This document shows, in pieces, positions 16,459 to 25,891 of a stretch of DNA of 64,000 nucleotides; position 1 is the stretch's first letter, and every line of letters starts with the position of its first letter. Both the position numbers and the translations under genes were made by a program. Origin of the DNA: Hormoscilla sp. GUM202. Its GTDB lineage: Bacteria > Cyanobacteriota > Cyanobacteriia > Cyanobacteriales > Desertifilaceae. A model generated the notes under the pieces. The model worked only from the letters and a program-made list of their open reading frames with translations. It was not told the DNA's origin and made no database searches. The stretch lies in contig RFFC02000007.1 in NCBI GenBank assembly GCA_005518205.2, forward strand, positions 147,270 through 211,269, given 5' to 3'.

Positions 16459-19400
16459 CTACGCTTTCACAGCAACTTTTTCAGTAACCGCCTCAGCTGT
16501 AGCTTCTGGACTATCCGCTTCACTTGGGGGCACTACTTGCCAGAATAGAGGCAAAAACTTCTCCCAATTCTCCAAAATCATCTTCGCTTTCTCACTGCCC
16601 GTGCGATCGCGATGAATTTCAATCAACTCTTGCAGTTGTCGTTCGCCAACAGGGGCAGACACCCGCTGAATCTTGACAATTTCCATATTAACCTTTTCCG
16701 GGAAACTGCCATCTTCATCCAAGAAATAGCCCATACCCCCAGTCATGCCAGCAGCGACATTCCGTCCCACCTTACCCAGGACGACAACTACACCGCCCGT
16801 CATGTACTCGCAGGTATGATCCCCAGCGCCCTCTATCACTGCTTTACCCATCGAGTTGCGCACTGCAAACCGTTCTCCCGCCGTGCCATTCGCGAACAGG
16901 ACTCCACCAGTAGCCCCGTACAGACAGGTATTGCCCACAATCACATTTTCCCCTGGGTTGTAGGGAGCATCTGCTGGTGGTTTAATGACGATCTCCCCAC
17001 CATGCATCCCTTTGCCCACATAATCATTCGCTTCTCCTTCGAGGAACAGTTTCATTCCCGGTAAGTTGAAGGCACCAAAGCTTTGACCCGCACTGCCAGT
17101 AAAGTTGAGATTAATCTCCCCTTCAAAACCGTTGTTGCCATACTGCTTCGCGATCGCCCCTGCCAGGCGGGCCCCGACGCAGCGGTCCGTACTGACAATA
17201 GGCAACTGCTTGGTCGCAGAACCTTGGTCGCTAATTGCTTTTTGAATATCCCCGTCAGCTAGCAACTGGTCATCTAAAACGGGGCCATTGCCGCGAACAT
17301 CTTCATGGTGCAGCCAACTGCGGTCAGAACGGCTATCGGGCAACTCCAACAGGCAATTCAAATTTAAGGCCGAAGTCTTGGTCAACTGCACCCCTTCCCT
17401 TGCTTGCAGCAGGTCCGCCCGACCGATAATTTCCGTCAGACTGCGGTATCCCAGTCGCGCCAACAACTGCCGCACCTCTTGGGCCACGAAATAGAAGAAA
17501 TTGACCACATGTTCGGGCATACCCGTAAACCGTTTCCGCAGTTTTTCCTGCTGAGTCGCTACCCCCACCGGGCAATTATTGGTATGGCAGATCCGGGCCA
17601 TAATGCAGCCCTCCGCGATCATCGCGATGGAACCAAAACCATATTCTTCCGCCCCCATCAGGGCCGCCATTATCACATCCCAACCCGTTTTCAAGCCACC
17701 GTCGGTACGGATCAGCACCCGATCGCGCAGACCATTTTGCATCAGGGTGCGATGGACCTCAGTGACGCCCAACTCCCAAGGTGTACCCGCATGCTTGATG
17801 GAACTGAGAGGGGAAGCACCGGTACCGCCATCGTGACCGGAAATCTGGATCACGTCCGCATTGGCCTTGGCCACCCCAGCAGCTACCGTGCCAATACCAA
17901 TTTGCGCTACTAGCTTCACCGATACCTTGGCCTGGGGATTAATTTGGTGCAGGTCAAAAATCAACTGGGCCAAGTCCTCGATCGAATAGATATCGTGATG
18001 GGGAGGAGGGGAGATCAGGGGGACACCGGGTTTAGAACGGCGCAGACTGGCAATATAGGGACTCACCTTCTTACCCGGTAGCTGGCCCCCTTCTCCGGGT
18101 TTCGCCCCTTGAGCGATCTTAATTTCCAGCTGCTTGCCATGCATCAGGTACTCTGGCGTCACCCCAAAGCGACCGGAAGCTACCTGCTTAATAGCACTTG
18201 AGGCCGTATCTCCATTGCGCAAACCCTGTAGGTGAGGCAAAGTCGCCGACAAACCTTTTCCCGTAACATCCACATCATCTAGCACCTTGAAGCGCAGGGG
18301 GTCCTCCCCTCCTTCACCAGAATTAGATTTACCCCCCATCCGGTTCATGGCGATCGCCAGGGTTTCGTGGGCCTCCCGGGACAGGGATCCCAAAGACATG
18401 CCTCCGGTACAGAACCGCTTGACTATGTCCTCTACAGGTTCTACCTCTTCAATGGGAATAGAAGTGCGATCGCCCTTCAAGTCGAGTAAATCTCGCAGGG
18501 CCGTCACCGGGCGTTCCGCCAAATGCCGCTTGTATACCTCATAATGGTCGTATTCCGAACCAGTCACGGCCTTATGGAGGGCCTTAGCCATTTCCGGGCT
18601 ATTCATGTGATATTCCAGGCCCACGCGGTACTGAACGAAGCCAAAATTCTCCAGTTTCTTCACGGTCAGTTCTGGGAAAGCCCGCTTGTGGAAAGCCATC
18701 ACCTCTTCGGCCAACTCCCGTACAGAAAGACCCCTCAGGCGGGAAGTCGTCCCCGTAAAGCCCAGGGCCAACAAGTCCTGTCCTAGGCCGATCGCCTCAA
18801 AGATCTGGGATCCGTGGTAAGAAGAAAGGAGAGAAATGCCCTTCTTAGAGATAATCTTCAGCAAACCCGCACAAATGGCCTTACGGTAATTCTGCTGGGC
18901 CTCGGACATACTCATAGCTGGGATCTTGCCGCGCTGCATCATACTTTGGGTCTTGGAGTCACTCCACCAATGGCGCACCGTTTCCAGGGCCAAGTAGGGA
19001 CAAACAGCAGAAGCCCCGTAACCAATCAAACAGGCAAAATGATGGGTACTCCAGCATTGGGCCGTATCAATAATAATGGATGCCCGACAGCGCAAACCCT
19101 CCCGGTTGAGATAATTGTGAACCGCACCCACAGCTAGCAGCGGCGGAATGTAAGTCATCAGGTTCGTAAGGTTCGTAGTAAACGCTTTAGCGTTTTCCGG
19201 GTTCGTAGTAAACGCTAAAGCGTTTTCCGGGTTCGTAGTAAACGCTTTAGCGTTTTCCCGACCATCAAAGCGATCGCTCAAAACCAGGATCTCAGCGCCC
19301 TCGCGCACGGCCTGGGCCGCCTCTTGACAAAGCTTATCTACCGCAGTTGCCAAACCATCAGGTCCCGCCTGAGGGTTCCACAAAGTAGAGAGGGTTGCCA

Positions 19401-21237
19401 CCTTAAATACATCTGGTGCAGAACCATTTCCCACACAATAAGAACCATTCAACAGCCCTTCCAACTCCGCCTCATTCAGAACGGGGGTTTCCAGTTCCAA
19501 ATGACGGGCAAATTCGGGCTTTTCGGCTAACAAATTTCCCCGAAAACCCAGTAGCATATGCAAAGACATCACCAAACCTTCCCGCAGGGGGTCGATCGGG
19601 GGATTAGTGACCTGAGCAAAGCGCTGCTTAAAATAGTTATAGAGGACATGAGGCTTAGAAGAGAGGATCGCTAGAGGAATATCATCTCCCATACAGAAAG
19701 TCGGTTCCTTCCCCGCCTGGGCCATCGCCTGAATTACCATCTCCACATCTTCAGACGTATAGCCAAAAGCCATCTGCTGGCGCAGGAGATCTGCCGTTTC
19801 CATCTGCGTCCCAGACACAAAAGCTTGTGGAGGTAAAGCTTGACGGTAGCGTTTCAGCCACTCACCATAGGGCTGTTTGCCTGCGACCCGCTGCTTAATC
19901 TCCCAATTTTTCAGCACCTCATGGGACTCCAAGTCCACCGCAATCATCTGTCCGGGACCCAAGCGACCCTTTTCCACAATATCAGCACTCGGTAAAGGAA
20001 TTGCTCCTGCTTCCGAACAGACCAGCAGATAGCCATTGCGAGTCATGCAATAGCGTGCCGGACGCAGGCCATTGCGGTCCAGCATCGCCCCCACCGTATG
20101 TCCGTCACTGAAAACGATCAGGGCCGGACCATCCCAAGGCTCTTGCATGCCGCTGTAATATTCATAGAAATCCACAATTTCCTGACGATCTGCCAATTCT
20201 GGCTGATTTTTGTAAGCTTCCGGCACCAGCATCATCATCGCTTCTGTAGGAGAACGACCCGATAGCACCAGCAACTCCATGACATTGTCCAAATTCGCCG
20301 AATCACTCTGGGCCTTATTGACAATGGGCAGCAATTCTTCCAAGCGTGAGCCCCAGACATCACTGTCAAGATCTCCTTGGCGGGACTTCATCCAATTAAT
20401 ATTCCCCAGCAGGGTATTAATTTCCCCATTATGTCCCAGCATCCGTAGAGGCTGAGCCAGGGGCCATCTCGGCATAGTATTCGTGCTGAAGCGGCGGTGG
20501 AAAATTGCGTAGGGACTCTTATAGGCTGGGTTTTTCAAGTCCAGATAAAACTCACCCAGTACAGCCGATCGGACCATACCTTTGTAAACAATTTGGCGAC
20601 TAGAAAAAGAGCAAACATAGCAATCCGGACTCTGATTGCTAATCCGCTTCATAATTATATACAGCAATCGTTCCAAATCTTCCCCCTTACAGTTCGGGGA
20701 GGAAACCACAACCTGTTCAATTTGAGGTTCATTTTCCCGCGCTTGCACCCCCAGTAACTCCGGTTGCGTTGGCACTACTCGCCATCCCAGCACCTGTAAC
20801 CCTTCCAAGGTAATTATTTCGGAGATCGCCTGCCGTGATTTTGTAGCCAATGCCGGGTCTTGAGGCAGAAACATCATCCCCACCGCCAGACGTTCTTTTG
20901 CTAGCATTTCCAACTGTTCCCGTGCAAACCAAGCTTGCAGCAACTCCCAAGGGATAGCCGTCATCAGTCCCGCACCATCACCGGAATCATTATCTGCACT
21001 ACAAGCACCCCGATGTTCCATGCAAATCAGACCCGACAATGCCTCTACTATTATATCATGCCGAGCCCCACCTTGGGGGTTAGCCACTAAACCCACCCCA
21101 CAAGCATCTCGTTCCGTTTCATTTGCTGTATCCCGATCGATTTTTCGCGCAGGACACGCAGCCCTGTGCTTTTGAACCTTATTCATCATTGTATTTATCC
21201 TGAATATTTGCTGTTTATTCATTTGTTTTTCTACCAA
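16459..21237 (-). CDS. glsF: ferredoxin-dependent glutamate synthase
   Basis: Fd-GOGAT makes two glutamates from glutamine and 2-oxoglutarate with electrons from ferredoxin, the second step of cyanobacterial ammonium assimilation. The ORF has 1592 residues against about 1530-1560 usually. Cys46 (RDACGVG) is the N-terminal amidotransferase nucleophile after cleavage. The plant-type sequence [18 protein letters not shown] separates it from NADH-type GltB. The FMN domain contains [17 protein letters not shown], and [17 protein letters not shown] (about 1210-1222) binds the 3Fe-4S cluster. Residues about 660-692 (three units of [10 protein letters not shown] type) are an in-frame repeat insertion absent from the family and account for the extra length. 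Several ATGs near the start (residues 1, 6, 17, 18) leave the start uncertain. Confidence 0.96.
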   Translation of the reverse strand: MVEKQMNKQQIFRINTMMNKVQKHRAACPARKIDRDTANETERDACGVGLVANPQGGARHDIIVEALSGLICMEHRGACSADNDSGDGAGLMTAIPWELLQAWFAREQLEMLAKERLAVGMMFLPQDPALATKSRQAISEIITLEGLQVLGWRVVPTQPELLGVQARENEPQIEQVVVSSPNCKGEDLERLLYIIMKRISNQSPDCYVCSFSSRQIVYKGMVRSAVLGEFYLDLKNPAYKSPYAIFHRRFSTNTMPRWPLAQPLRMLGHNGEINTLLGNINWMKSRQGDLDSDVWGSRLEELLPIVNKAQSDSANLDNVMELLVLSGRSPTEAMMMLVPEAYKNQPELADRQEIVDFYEYYSGMQEPWDGPALIVFSDGHTVGAMLDRNGLRPARYCMTRNGYLLVCSEAGAIPLPSADIVEKGRLGPGQMIAVDLESHEVLKNWEIKQRVAGKQPYGEWLKRYRQALPPQAFVSGTQMETADLLRQQMAFGYTSEDVEMVIQAMAQAGKEPTFCMGDDIPLAILSSKPHVLYNYFKQRFAQVTNPPIDPLREGLVMSLHMLLGFRGNLLAEKPEFARHLELETPVLNEAELEGLLNGSYCVGNGSAPDVFKVATLSTLWNPQAGPDGLATAVDKLCQEAAQAVREGAEILVLSDRFDGRENAKAFTTNPENALAFTTNPENAKAFTTNLTNLMTYIPPLLAVGAVHNYLNREGLRCRASIIIDTAQCWSTHHFACLIGYGASAVCPYLALETVRHWWSDSKTQSMMQRGKIPAMSMSEAQQNYRKAICAGLLKIISKKGISLLSSYHGSQIFEAIGLGQDLLALGFTGTTSRLRGLSVRELAEEVMAFHKRAFPELTVKKLENFGFVQYRVGLEYHMNSPEMAKALHKAVTGSEYDHYEVYKRHLAERPVTALRDLLDLKGDRTSIPIEEVEPVEDIVKRFCTGGMSLGSLSREAHETLAIAMNRMGGKSNSGEGGEDPLRFKVLDDVDVTGKGLSATLPHLQGLRNGDTASSAIKQVASGRFGVTPEYLMHGKQLEIKIAQGAKPGEGGQLPGKKVSPYIASLRRSKPGVPLISPPPHHDIYSIEDLAQLIFDLHQINPQAKVSVKLVAQIGIGTVAAGVAKANADVIQISGHDGGTGASPLSSIKHAGTPWELGVTEVHRTLMQNGLRDRVLIRTDGGLKTGWDVIMAALMGAEEYGFGSIAMIAEGCIMARICHTNNCPVGVATQQEKLRKRFTGMPEHVVNFFYFVAQEVRQLLARLGYRSLTEIIGRADLLQAREGVQLTKTSALNLNCLLELPDSRSDRSWLHHEDVRGNGPVLDDQLLADGDIQKAISDQGSATKQLPIVSTDRCVGARLAGAIAKQYGNNGFEGEINLNFTGSAGQSFGAFNLPGMKLFLEGEANDYVGKGMHGGEIVIKPPADAPYNPGENVIVGNTCLYGATGGVLFANGTAGERFAVRNSMGKAVIEGAGDHTCEYMTGGVVVVLGKVGRNVAAGMTGGMGYFLDEDGSFPEKVNMEIVKIQRVSAPVGERQLQELIEIHRDRTGSEKAKMILENWEKFLPLFWQVVPPSEADSPEATAEAVTEKVAVKA
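19161..19260 (-). repeat. three 30-bp palindromic repeats inserted in glsF
   Basis: Three direct units at 19171-19200, 19201-19230 and 19231-19260, each GTTCGTAGTAAACGC followed by TTTAGCG or TAAAGCG and TTTTCC. Each contains an inverted repeat AACGC..GCGTT. The spacer alternates TTTA/TAAA, as if the middle unit's loop were inverted. Thirty bases equal ten codons, so the frame is preserved. A partial fourth unit (GGTTCGTAAG) precedes them. Confidence 0.9.
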
Positions 21238-21641
21238 TTCATGATAATACGCTCTTCTTTTTTACTTCATTTTTCGATAAATAATGTACCGAGTCATTAC
21301 AGTTTACTCTCTTGTCGTGACTTAAGGAGAGAAGATAAATAATGGCGATCGTCGAGCCTGCCAGGGGCAGGACTAGAAAAGTTAAAGGAGCGATCGCCCC
21401 ATCACAGCCTTCAGGAGTTTACCTGCAGACAGCAACTCCGATTTTTCGCCAGATCCCCGGGTAACGCTGCGAGTGGGATCGTCGTGCTCTATGTTTATCA
21501 ATCATAGCTCATGTACCGTTCCTGAAAACCTATAGAAACTTAGGCACGTAGATCGAACAGTCTTATCTACGATTCGAGCAAAGGAATCTCGCCTTTGACC
21601 AGAAGTGTCACGCGGACTTGCCAACAATCCCACCGCTGGAG
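21238..21641. other. intergenic between glsF and TnpB-like gene
   Basis: The glsF promoter should lie at 21240-21310. A 40-codon frame at 21342-21464 on the plus strand has AAGGAG twelve bases upstream but no recognisable family, so I do not call it a gene. The stretch 21480-21641 lies just downstream of the TnpB-like gene on its strand and has inverted segments (GTAGAT/ATCTAC near 21548-21573); this is where a TnpB guide RNA would be expected. Confidence 0.4.
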
Positions 21642-23186
21642 CTACAGCTCGGGGGACGGATCAACTGAAAGCTTGACCACTGGTTCGCTGTTTGCGACTC
21701 TGGAGGTGAAAAGATCATGACGACGGAACGGCAGACCTTTTCGTAGCGCATTCCAATGCGACCAGACGTGCTTAGAGGTGTCAACTTGTCCCCCTAAGGC
21801 GTTCCTGGAAGGAATGCGCTCCTTAAGTCCTAGACCACGTCTAGCAATGGCTAGAGCTGCTGCGGTGTCGGAAGATAGACCATACATTGACATGAATTTC
21901 ACCATGCCTATGGTGCTGCTATAAGCCGGATTGCGATGCATCAACTGAACGCCGAAGCGGTCGCACCGACTCAACAACATTTGGTCAAACTTGGAATAAG
22001 CAAAGTTCGAGAGCATACGGCTGTAGCGAGTGCCTTGCTCCTTCATCGTTGCTTTCTTTTTGGAAAAATCTAGTGTTTCTACAACTATGGGACACCCCCA
22101 AGTTTCAGCTCGCTGAACAATATGCTTAACTAGATCACCTAAAATTGCTTCGGTTTGCGCGGAAGTTTGATCTTGTAGATTGACTTTGAACTGACCACGA
22201 TCTACAAGATTACCCTCAGCATCACAGTAGGCCCAACCAACAACACCTGGGTTAAGGTCAACACCAATGGCACCGTTACGCCTAGAAGAAATAAACGGGA
22301 CTTCAGGACGGTCGATAGTAACGAATAAGTACCATTTGTCGTTTTTCTGGGCTATCCGGTAGGACAGCGATTGACCACCGTCTTGGTTGAGAGCGGCGAT
22401 CGCATCATCCTGCCCCCAGTTGAAGTTGATACCGGAAGCGGTCACATATTGTCCATGCGCTCCCTCTAGTGCTTTGGGAACACGAATCTTGATGTTCCCT
22501 TCGGTATCTAATTGGAAAATCTGACAACCAGCAGTTTCGTCCTTAGAGCCGAGGTAGAACGATTGAGAGTTACGGTGCTGTTGCCAATCCTTCAGCCATT
22601 CTGAGTGATTAGCGTATCCATTGGCCTCAAGGTTAAACTGTGCATTCCAAAGCTTACGGCCACCAAAAATGATAGTAGGCTCAGTCTCTTGCAGTTTCTT
22701 GAGGCGCGAGGAACAAGTTACTAGATGACGTTTTTTCTGGTGTTGCTGGAACTTCAACCACTGCTTGACCGTGTAGCCTTTGCGCTTGATAGGGCACGCC
22801 TTAGGAGCTTTCTTGATTCCCTTGGTCAGGGACTTGATTTTCTTTTTAAGTCCAGTGATACGCTGCTTCAGTTCCTTGATTTGTCGCTTGTGACATTCCT
22901 TGCGGCTTTTAATTTTGCCTTTGAGAACAGCATGAACAGAGTTGAACTGGTCGTGTCCAGAGACGCCCACCCTGTCGCTCGCCCGACATGGGTGGGCGCT
23001 CTCGGACACGAGACGCGCATTTATGCCGAACTCTACCTGGTAGCGACGCTTTAAGTCTTTCAAAGCCTCACCTGATTGCAGGTCAACATAGAGGCTGCGC
23101 TCAACCTCAGACATTAGATTGCCCATGGCTACCCCAAACGGTATTAAATTGTCAGGCAATCGGGTCTGATAGGTTGCGCTTCCCAT
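21642..23186 (-). CDS. TnpB-like RuvC nuclease (IS605 accessory type, no TnpA)
   Basis: The protein has 514 residues. A basic helical region (about 85-165) is followed by a RuvC-like nuclease with Asp310 (GAIGVDLNPG), Glu370 (IVVETLDFSKKK) and Asp440 (GLSSDTAAALAIARR). In canonical TnpB a four-cysteine zinc ribbon lies between the last two; here NPAYSSTIGMVKFMSMYG replaces it and no CxxC is present. Residues 59-79 are an in-frame insertion encoded by a palindrome (22952-23010). Start ATG 23186 has GGAGGTGG upstream. No tnpA gene is in the window. TnpB proteins are RNA-guided DNA nucleases; whether this zinc-ribbon-free branch is active is unknown. Confidence 0.8.
   Translation of the reverse strand: MGSATYQTRLPDNLIPFGVAMGNLMSEVERSLYVDLQSGEALKDLKRRYQVEFGINARLVSESAHPCRASDRVGVSGHDQFNSVHAVLKGKIKSRKECHKRQIKELKQRITGLKKKIKSLTKGIKKAPKACPIKRKGYTVKQWLKFQQHQKKRHLVTCSSRLKKLQETEPTIIFGGRKLWNAQFNLEANGYANHSEWLKDWQQHRNSQSFYLGSKDETAGCQIFQLDTEGNIKIRVPKALEGAHGQYVTASGINFNWGQDDAIAALNQDGGQSLSYRIAQKNDKWYLFVTIDRPEVPFISSRRNGAIGVDLNPGVVGWAYCDAEGNLVDRGQFKVNLQDQTSAQTEAILGDLVKHIVQRAETWGCPIVVETLDFSKKKATMKEQGTRYSRMLSNFAYSKFDQMLLSRCDRFGVQLMHRNPAYSSTIGMVKFMSMYGLSSDTAAALAIARRGLGLKERIPSRNALGGQVDTSKHVWSHWNALRKGLPFRRHDLFTSRVANSEPVVKLSVDPSPEL
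22952..23010. repeat. palindromic repeat inside TnpB-like gene
   Basis: Arms CGTGTCCAGAGACGCCCACC and GGTGGGCGCTCTCGGACACG with an inner GTCG/CGAC pair. A related palindrome lies at 24196-24263. The insertion adds 21 codons and keeps the frame. Confidence 0.85.
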
Positions 23187-23753
23187 GCTCTACACCACCT
23201 CCAAAGGCTTCTTGTTTTTCTTACACCTCTATAGTATAGCAAGGTGCTCACTAATTTTCAATATCAATCTACAGATTTATACAAGATTTTAGTCAACTAT
23301 TCTTACCCGTTCGCTCGTGGCACAATCAAGTGCCACTTGGCAGTAGATTCACAGAGAAGTTAAAATATCAGGGTTTTATTAATGGCCCGATCGTCTAGAA
23401 CATGGCTGCGCCAGCCGCAGGCGTTCGGCCGAGAACCCCACCGGTAGGAACAGACTAACTATGGTACAACTTGCTGTAGGGGCGGTTAGTCAAATTCAAT
23501 CAGTTCGTTGCCGTTTGGGTTGAACCGGTGCAAGCTGTTGTACTGTAAGGGTGATGTAAAGGTAAAATGGTGTAATATGAAGTTTAATTGTGGAATGGCT
23601 TCCAGAGCAGGATCGCGGATGACACCCGGCCTGGATCGTCTGTTATGTTTGGGTTAGTAGACCCGGTACAAGCGGGTGGTGGAATGGAAATCATGGCGGA
23701 TATGGCATCAATCTGATGCCATTGTCACCAGATTATCTCAAGGAGACATATAG
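23187..23753. other. intergenic leader of the cupin gene, possible structured RNA
   Basis: No protein gene. The segment 23400-23750 is GC-richer than usual spacer and has several short inverted pairs, for example GACCCGGTACAAGCGGGT (near 23661) and GGCATCAATCTGATGCC (near 23704-23720). It reads in the direction of the cupin gene and could be a long 5' leader. No known riboswitch motif was recognised. Confidence 0.35.
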
Positions 23754-24185
23754 ATGAGCACACTACAAGAAACTACTCTTCATAAGGCCCTACCATTACC
23801 AGCAGCAGCAGCACCCAAAGGAGTTGCGGCCACAGAACTGCGACCTTGGGGTTCCTTCACAGTGCTAGAAGAAGGGCGGAGATATAAAATTAAGCGGATC
23901 GAAGTCAAGCCAGGTCACCGGCTGAGCCTGCAAATGCACCACCATCGCAGCGAACATTGGATCGTAGTCTCAGGTACGGCCAAAGTGACCTGCGGCGAGC
24001 AAGAGATGATGATCGGCAGTAATCAGTCTACCTACGTGCCCCAATGTACAGCACATCGCTTAGAAAACCCAGGAGTCATACCCTTGGTACTGATCGAAGT
24101 CCAGAATGGTGAATACCTCGGAGAAGACGACATCATTCGCTTCCAAGATGACTACGCCCGCACCGAGTCCAAAACCCGCAAATAA
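23754..24185 (+). CDS. cupin protein, mannose-6-phosphate isomerase type II-like
   Basis: The protein has 143 residues. RPWGSFTVLEEGRRYKIKRI and VKPGHRLSLQMHHHRSEHWIVVSGTA match the C-terminal cupin domain of bifunctional mannose-1-phosphate guanylyltransferase/mannose-6-phosphate isomerase, here as a stand-alone domain. The HHHRSEHW histidines and glutamate, with His102 in CTAHRLENPG, form the metal site. It may isomerise mannose-6-phosphate for GDP-mannose supply. Start ATG 23754 follows AAGGAGACATATAG, a good Shine-Dalgarno. Confidence 0.88.
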   Translation: MSTLQETTLHKALPLPAAAAPKGVAATELRPWGSFTVLEEGRRYKIKRIEVKPGHRLSLQMHHHRSEHWIVVSGTAKVTCGEQEMMIGSNQSTYVPQCTAHRLENPGVIPLVLIEVQNGEYLGEDDIIRFQDDYARTESKTRK

Positions 24186-24195
24186 ACAACAAGGT

Positions 24196-24263
24196 CGCGT
24201 CCGGGAGCACCCACCCTGTCGTGTCGCTCCCGCGCACGACATGGGTGGGTGTCTCCGGACGCG
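24196..24263. repeat. palindromic repeat related to the one in the TnpB-like gene
   Basis: Arms CGCGTCCGGGAGCACCCACC and GGTGGGTGTCTCCGGACGCG around GTCGTG..CACGAC. It shares the ACCCACCCTGTCG core and the CGACATGGGTGGG mirror with 22952-23010. It lies 10 bases after the cupin stop. Confidence 0.85.
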
Positions 24264-24292
24264 AAGCTACAGATAGAACTCGATCTTATTAG

Positions 24293-24323
24293 ACCTTGCG
24301 CCAAGCTAGATAGAGCGCAAGGT
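24293..24323. terminator. hairpin between cupin and hesB genes
   Basis: ACCTTGCGC and GCGCAAGGT form a perfect 9-bp stem with a 13-base loop. No T-run follows, so termination is only a suggestion. Confidence 0.45.
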
Positions 24324-24365
24324 TAAAGGTATAATAAATCAAATGTAGCTAAAAATATAGAAATC

Positions 24366-24725
24366 ATGATCAAATTGAGTCCAGCAGCAGCCGTAGAAAT
24401 AAAACGGATGAAATCAAAGCATAACAGCCAGAAGGTCTTCTTGAGACTGGGAGTAATAGCCGGCGGTTGTCAGGACTGGGTGTACACAATGGAGTTATCC
24501 GACCAGATGCAAGAGTCAGACAAGCTATATGAATGTGAGGGGATGCAAGTGGTAGTAGATGCCAGCGGGACCGAATACATAGATGACCTGACTCTAGATT
24601 ACTCGGAAGACCTGATGGGGGGAGGGTTTCGTTTCCACAACCGGAAGGCGACGCAAACCTGCGGCTGTGGGCAGTCTTTTTCCATTGAAAAAAAATTTGA
24701 CACAGCGCCGAGGAAATCGTTATAA
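24366..24725 (+). CDS. HesB/IscA-type iron-sulfur carrier protein
   Basis: The protein has 119 residues of the A-type carrier family that binds and passes on iron-sulfur clusters. Ligand cysteines: GGCQDWVY (Cys36 region) and QTCGCGQSF near the C-terminus. LTLDYSEDLMGGGFRFHN is the conserved stretch before the CGCG motif; the usual NPN is replaced by HNR. It sits immediately upstream of rpsL, as in other cyanobacteria. Its stop codon is inside the -10 box of the following promoter. Confidence 0.9.
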   Translation: MIKLSPAAAVEIKRMKSKHNSQKVFLRLGVIAGGCQDWVYTMELSDQMQESDKLYECEGMQVVVDASGTEYIDDLTLDYSEDLMGGGFRFHNRKATQTCGCGQSFSIEKKFDTAPRKSL

Positions 24726-24726
24726 T
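24697..24726 (+). promoter_or_regulatory. consensus sigma-70 promoter for the str operon
   Basis: TTGACA (24697-24702) and TATAAT (24721-24726) are both perfect consensus, with an 18-base spacer. The TAA stop of hesB (24723-24725) is part of the -10 box. A start near 24733 would leave a leader of about 45 bases before rpsL. Confidence 0.75.
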
Positions 24727-24777
24727 AAGCAATTGTCGTGATGATTTACCGAAAAGAAGCCAGATACGGCGTAACAC

Positions 24778-25149
24778 ATGCCCACTATACAACAATTAAT
24801 TCGTAGCGAACGCCAGAAAGTCGAAAAGAAGACGAAATCACCGGCTCTGAAGAGTTGTCCTCAGCGTCGCGGCGTCTGCACCAGAGTTTACACAACAACT
24901 CCGAAAAAGCCAAATTCGGCCCTCCGCAAAGTAGCGCGGGTCCGCCTGACATCGGGATTTGAGGTGACAGCATACATCCCAGGAATAGGTCACAACTTGC
25001 AAGAACACTCAGTGGTGATGATTAGGGGAGGTCGGGTGAAGGACTTGCCCGGTGTAAGATATCACATCATTCGCGGCACCCTGGATACGGCAGGAGTGAA
25101 GGAGCGCCGTCAGGGGAGATCCAAATATGGAGCTAAGCGTCCGAAATAG
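24778..25149 (+). CDS. rpsL: 30S ribosomal protein S12
   Basis: The protein has 123 residues, full length. [30 protein letters not shown] and [16 protein letters not shown] sequence ([20 protein letters not shown]) are universal in S12, which lines the decoding site; the two lysine-rich loops are where streptomycin-resistance substitutions occur in other bacteria. First gene of the str operon (rpsL-rpsG-fusA-tuf-rpsJ), driven by the promoter overlapping hesB. Confidence 0.98.
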   Translation: MPTIQQLIRSERQKVEKKTKSPALKSCPQRRGVCTRVYTTTPKKPNSALRKVARVRLTSGFEVTAYIPGIGHNLQEHSVVMIRGGRVKDLPGVRYHIIRGTLDTAGVKERRQGRSKYGAKRPK

Positions 25150-25209
25150 ACGGTACTACAGGGTTGCTAGCAAAATAGCGCAGAGGGCCTGTAGGAAACG
25201 CCAGGTCTG

Positions 25210-25235
25210 CCGGACCAAAATGTAAAATGGTCCGG
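25210..25235 (+). promoter_or_regulatory. intercistronic hairpin rpsL-rpsG
   Basis: CCGGACCA and TGGTCCGG form an 8-bp stem with a 10-base loop, 57 bases before rpsG. It may stabilise or process the polycistronic mRNA. Confidence 0.5.
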
Positions 25236-25291
25236 TAAATTGTGAGCAGGTAGGTTCAAACTGTATTAGGGAGAAAAAAGAAAGGCTAATT

Positions 25292-25762
25292 ATGTCTCGT
25301 CGTGGAGTAACGAAAAAACGTACAGTACCCCCAGATGCTGTGTACAATTCCCGCCTGGTAAGTATGACGATCAGGCGGATAATGAAGCATGGAAAGAAGT
25401 CCTTGGCCTCCAGAATAGTATACGGGGCCTTGAAGACCATTGAAGAAAAAATGGGGACAGATCCTCTAGAAGTGTTTGAAAAGGCAGTGCGGAATACGAC
25501 GCCTCTGGTGGAAGTAAAGGCGCGGCGGGTGGGTGGTGCTACCTACCAAGTGCCGATGGAAGTGCGTGCTGACCGGGGCACAAGTCTGGCCCTGCGCTGG
25601 TTGATCAGATTCTCTCGGGCCCGATCGGGCAAATCAATGGTCAACAAGTTGGCGAACGAACTGATGGATGCGGCGAACGAAACCGGGAATGCCATACGGA
25701 AGCGGGAAGAAACCCACAGAATGGCCGAGGCAAATAAGGCTTTTGCCCATTATCGGTACTAA
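25292..25762 (+). CDS. rpsG: 30S ribosomal protein S7
   Basis: The protein has 156 residues, standard bacterial length. [54 protein letters not shown] (in parts) are typical. It nucleates folding of the 16S rRNA head domain. Start ATG 25292 has GGGAGAAAAAAGAAAGG upstream. Lies 142 bases after rpsL. Confidence 0.98.
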   Translation: MSRRGVTKKRTVPPDAVYNSRLVSMTIRRIMKHGKKSLASRIVYGALKTIEEKMGTDPLEVFEKAVRNTTPLVEVKARRVGGATYQVPMEVRADRGTSLALRWLIRFSRARSGKSMVNKLANELMDAANETGNAIRKREETHRMAEANKAFAHYRY

Positions 25763-25891
25763 ACCGGAAGGGGACTGGTGCATGGGTCGCAGAGAAATGC
25801 AAAATAACAAATCCCCAAGTACCAGTTTGGTGAAAAAAGTATAGAATTGTAAAACAAGTAGTAAGAAAGAACGCTATCCAAGGAGGTAACC

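Noticed and set aside
16612..20757. Many plus-strand open frames opposite glsF
   Set aside because: All lie antisense to a continuous, conserved glutamate synthase.
21342..21464. Forty-codon frame with AAGGAG upstream, between glsF and the TnpB-like gene
   Set aside because: No family recognised and the spacing to the Shine-Dalgarno (12 bases) is poor; too weak to annotate.
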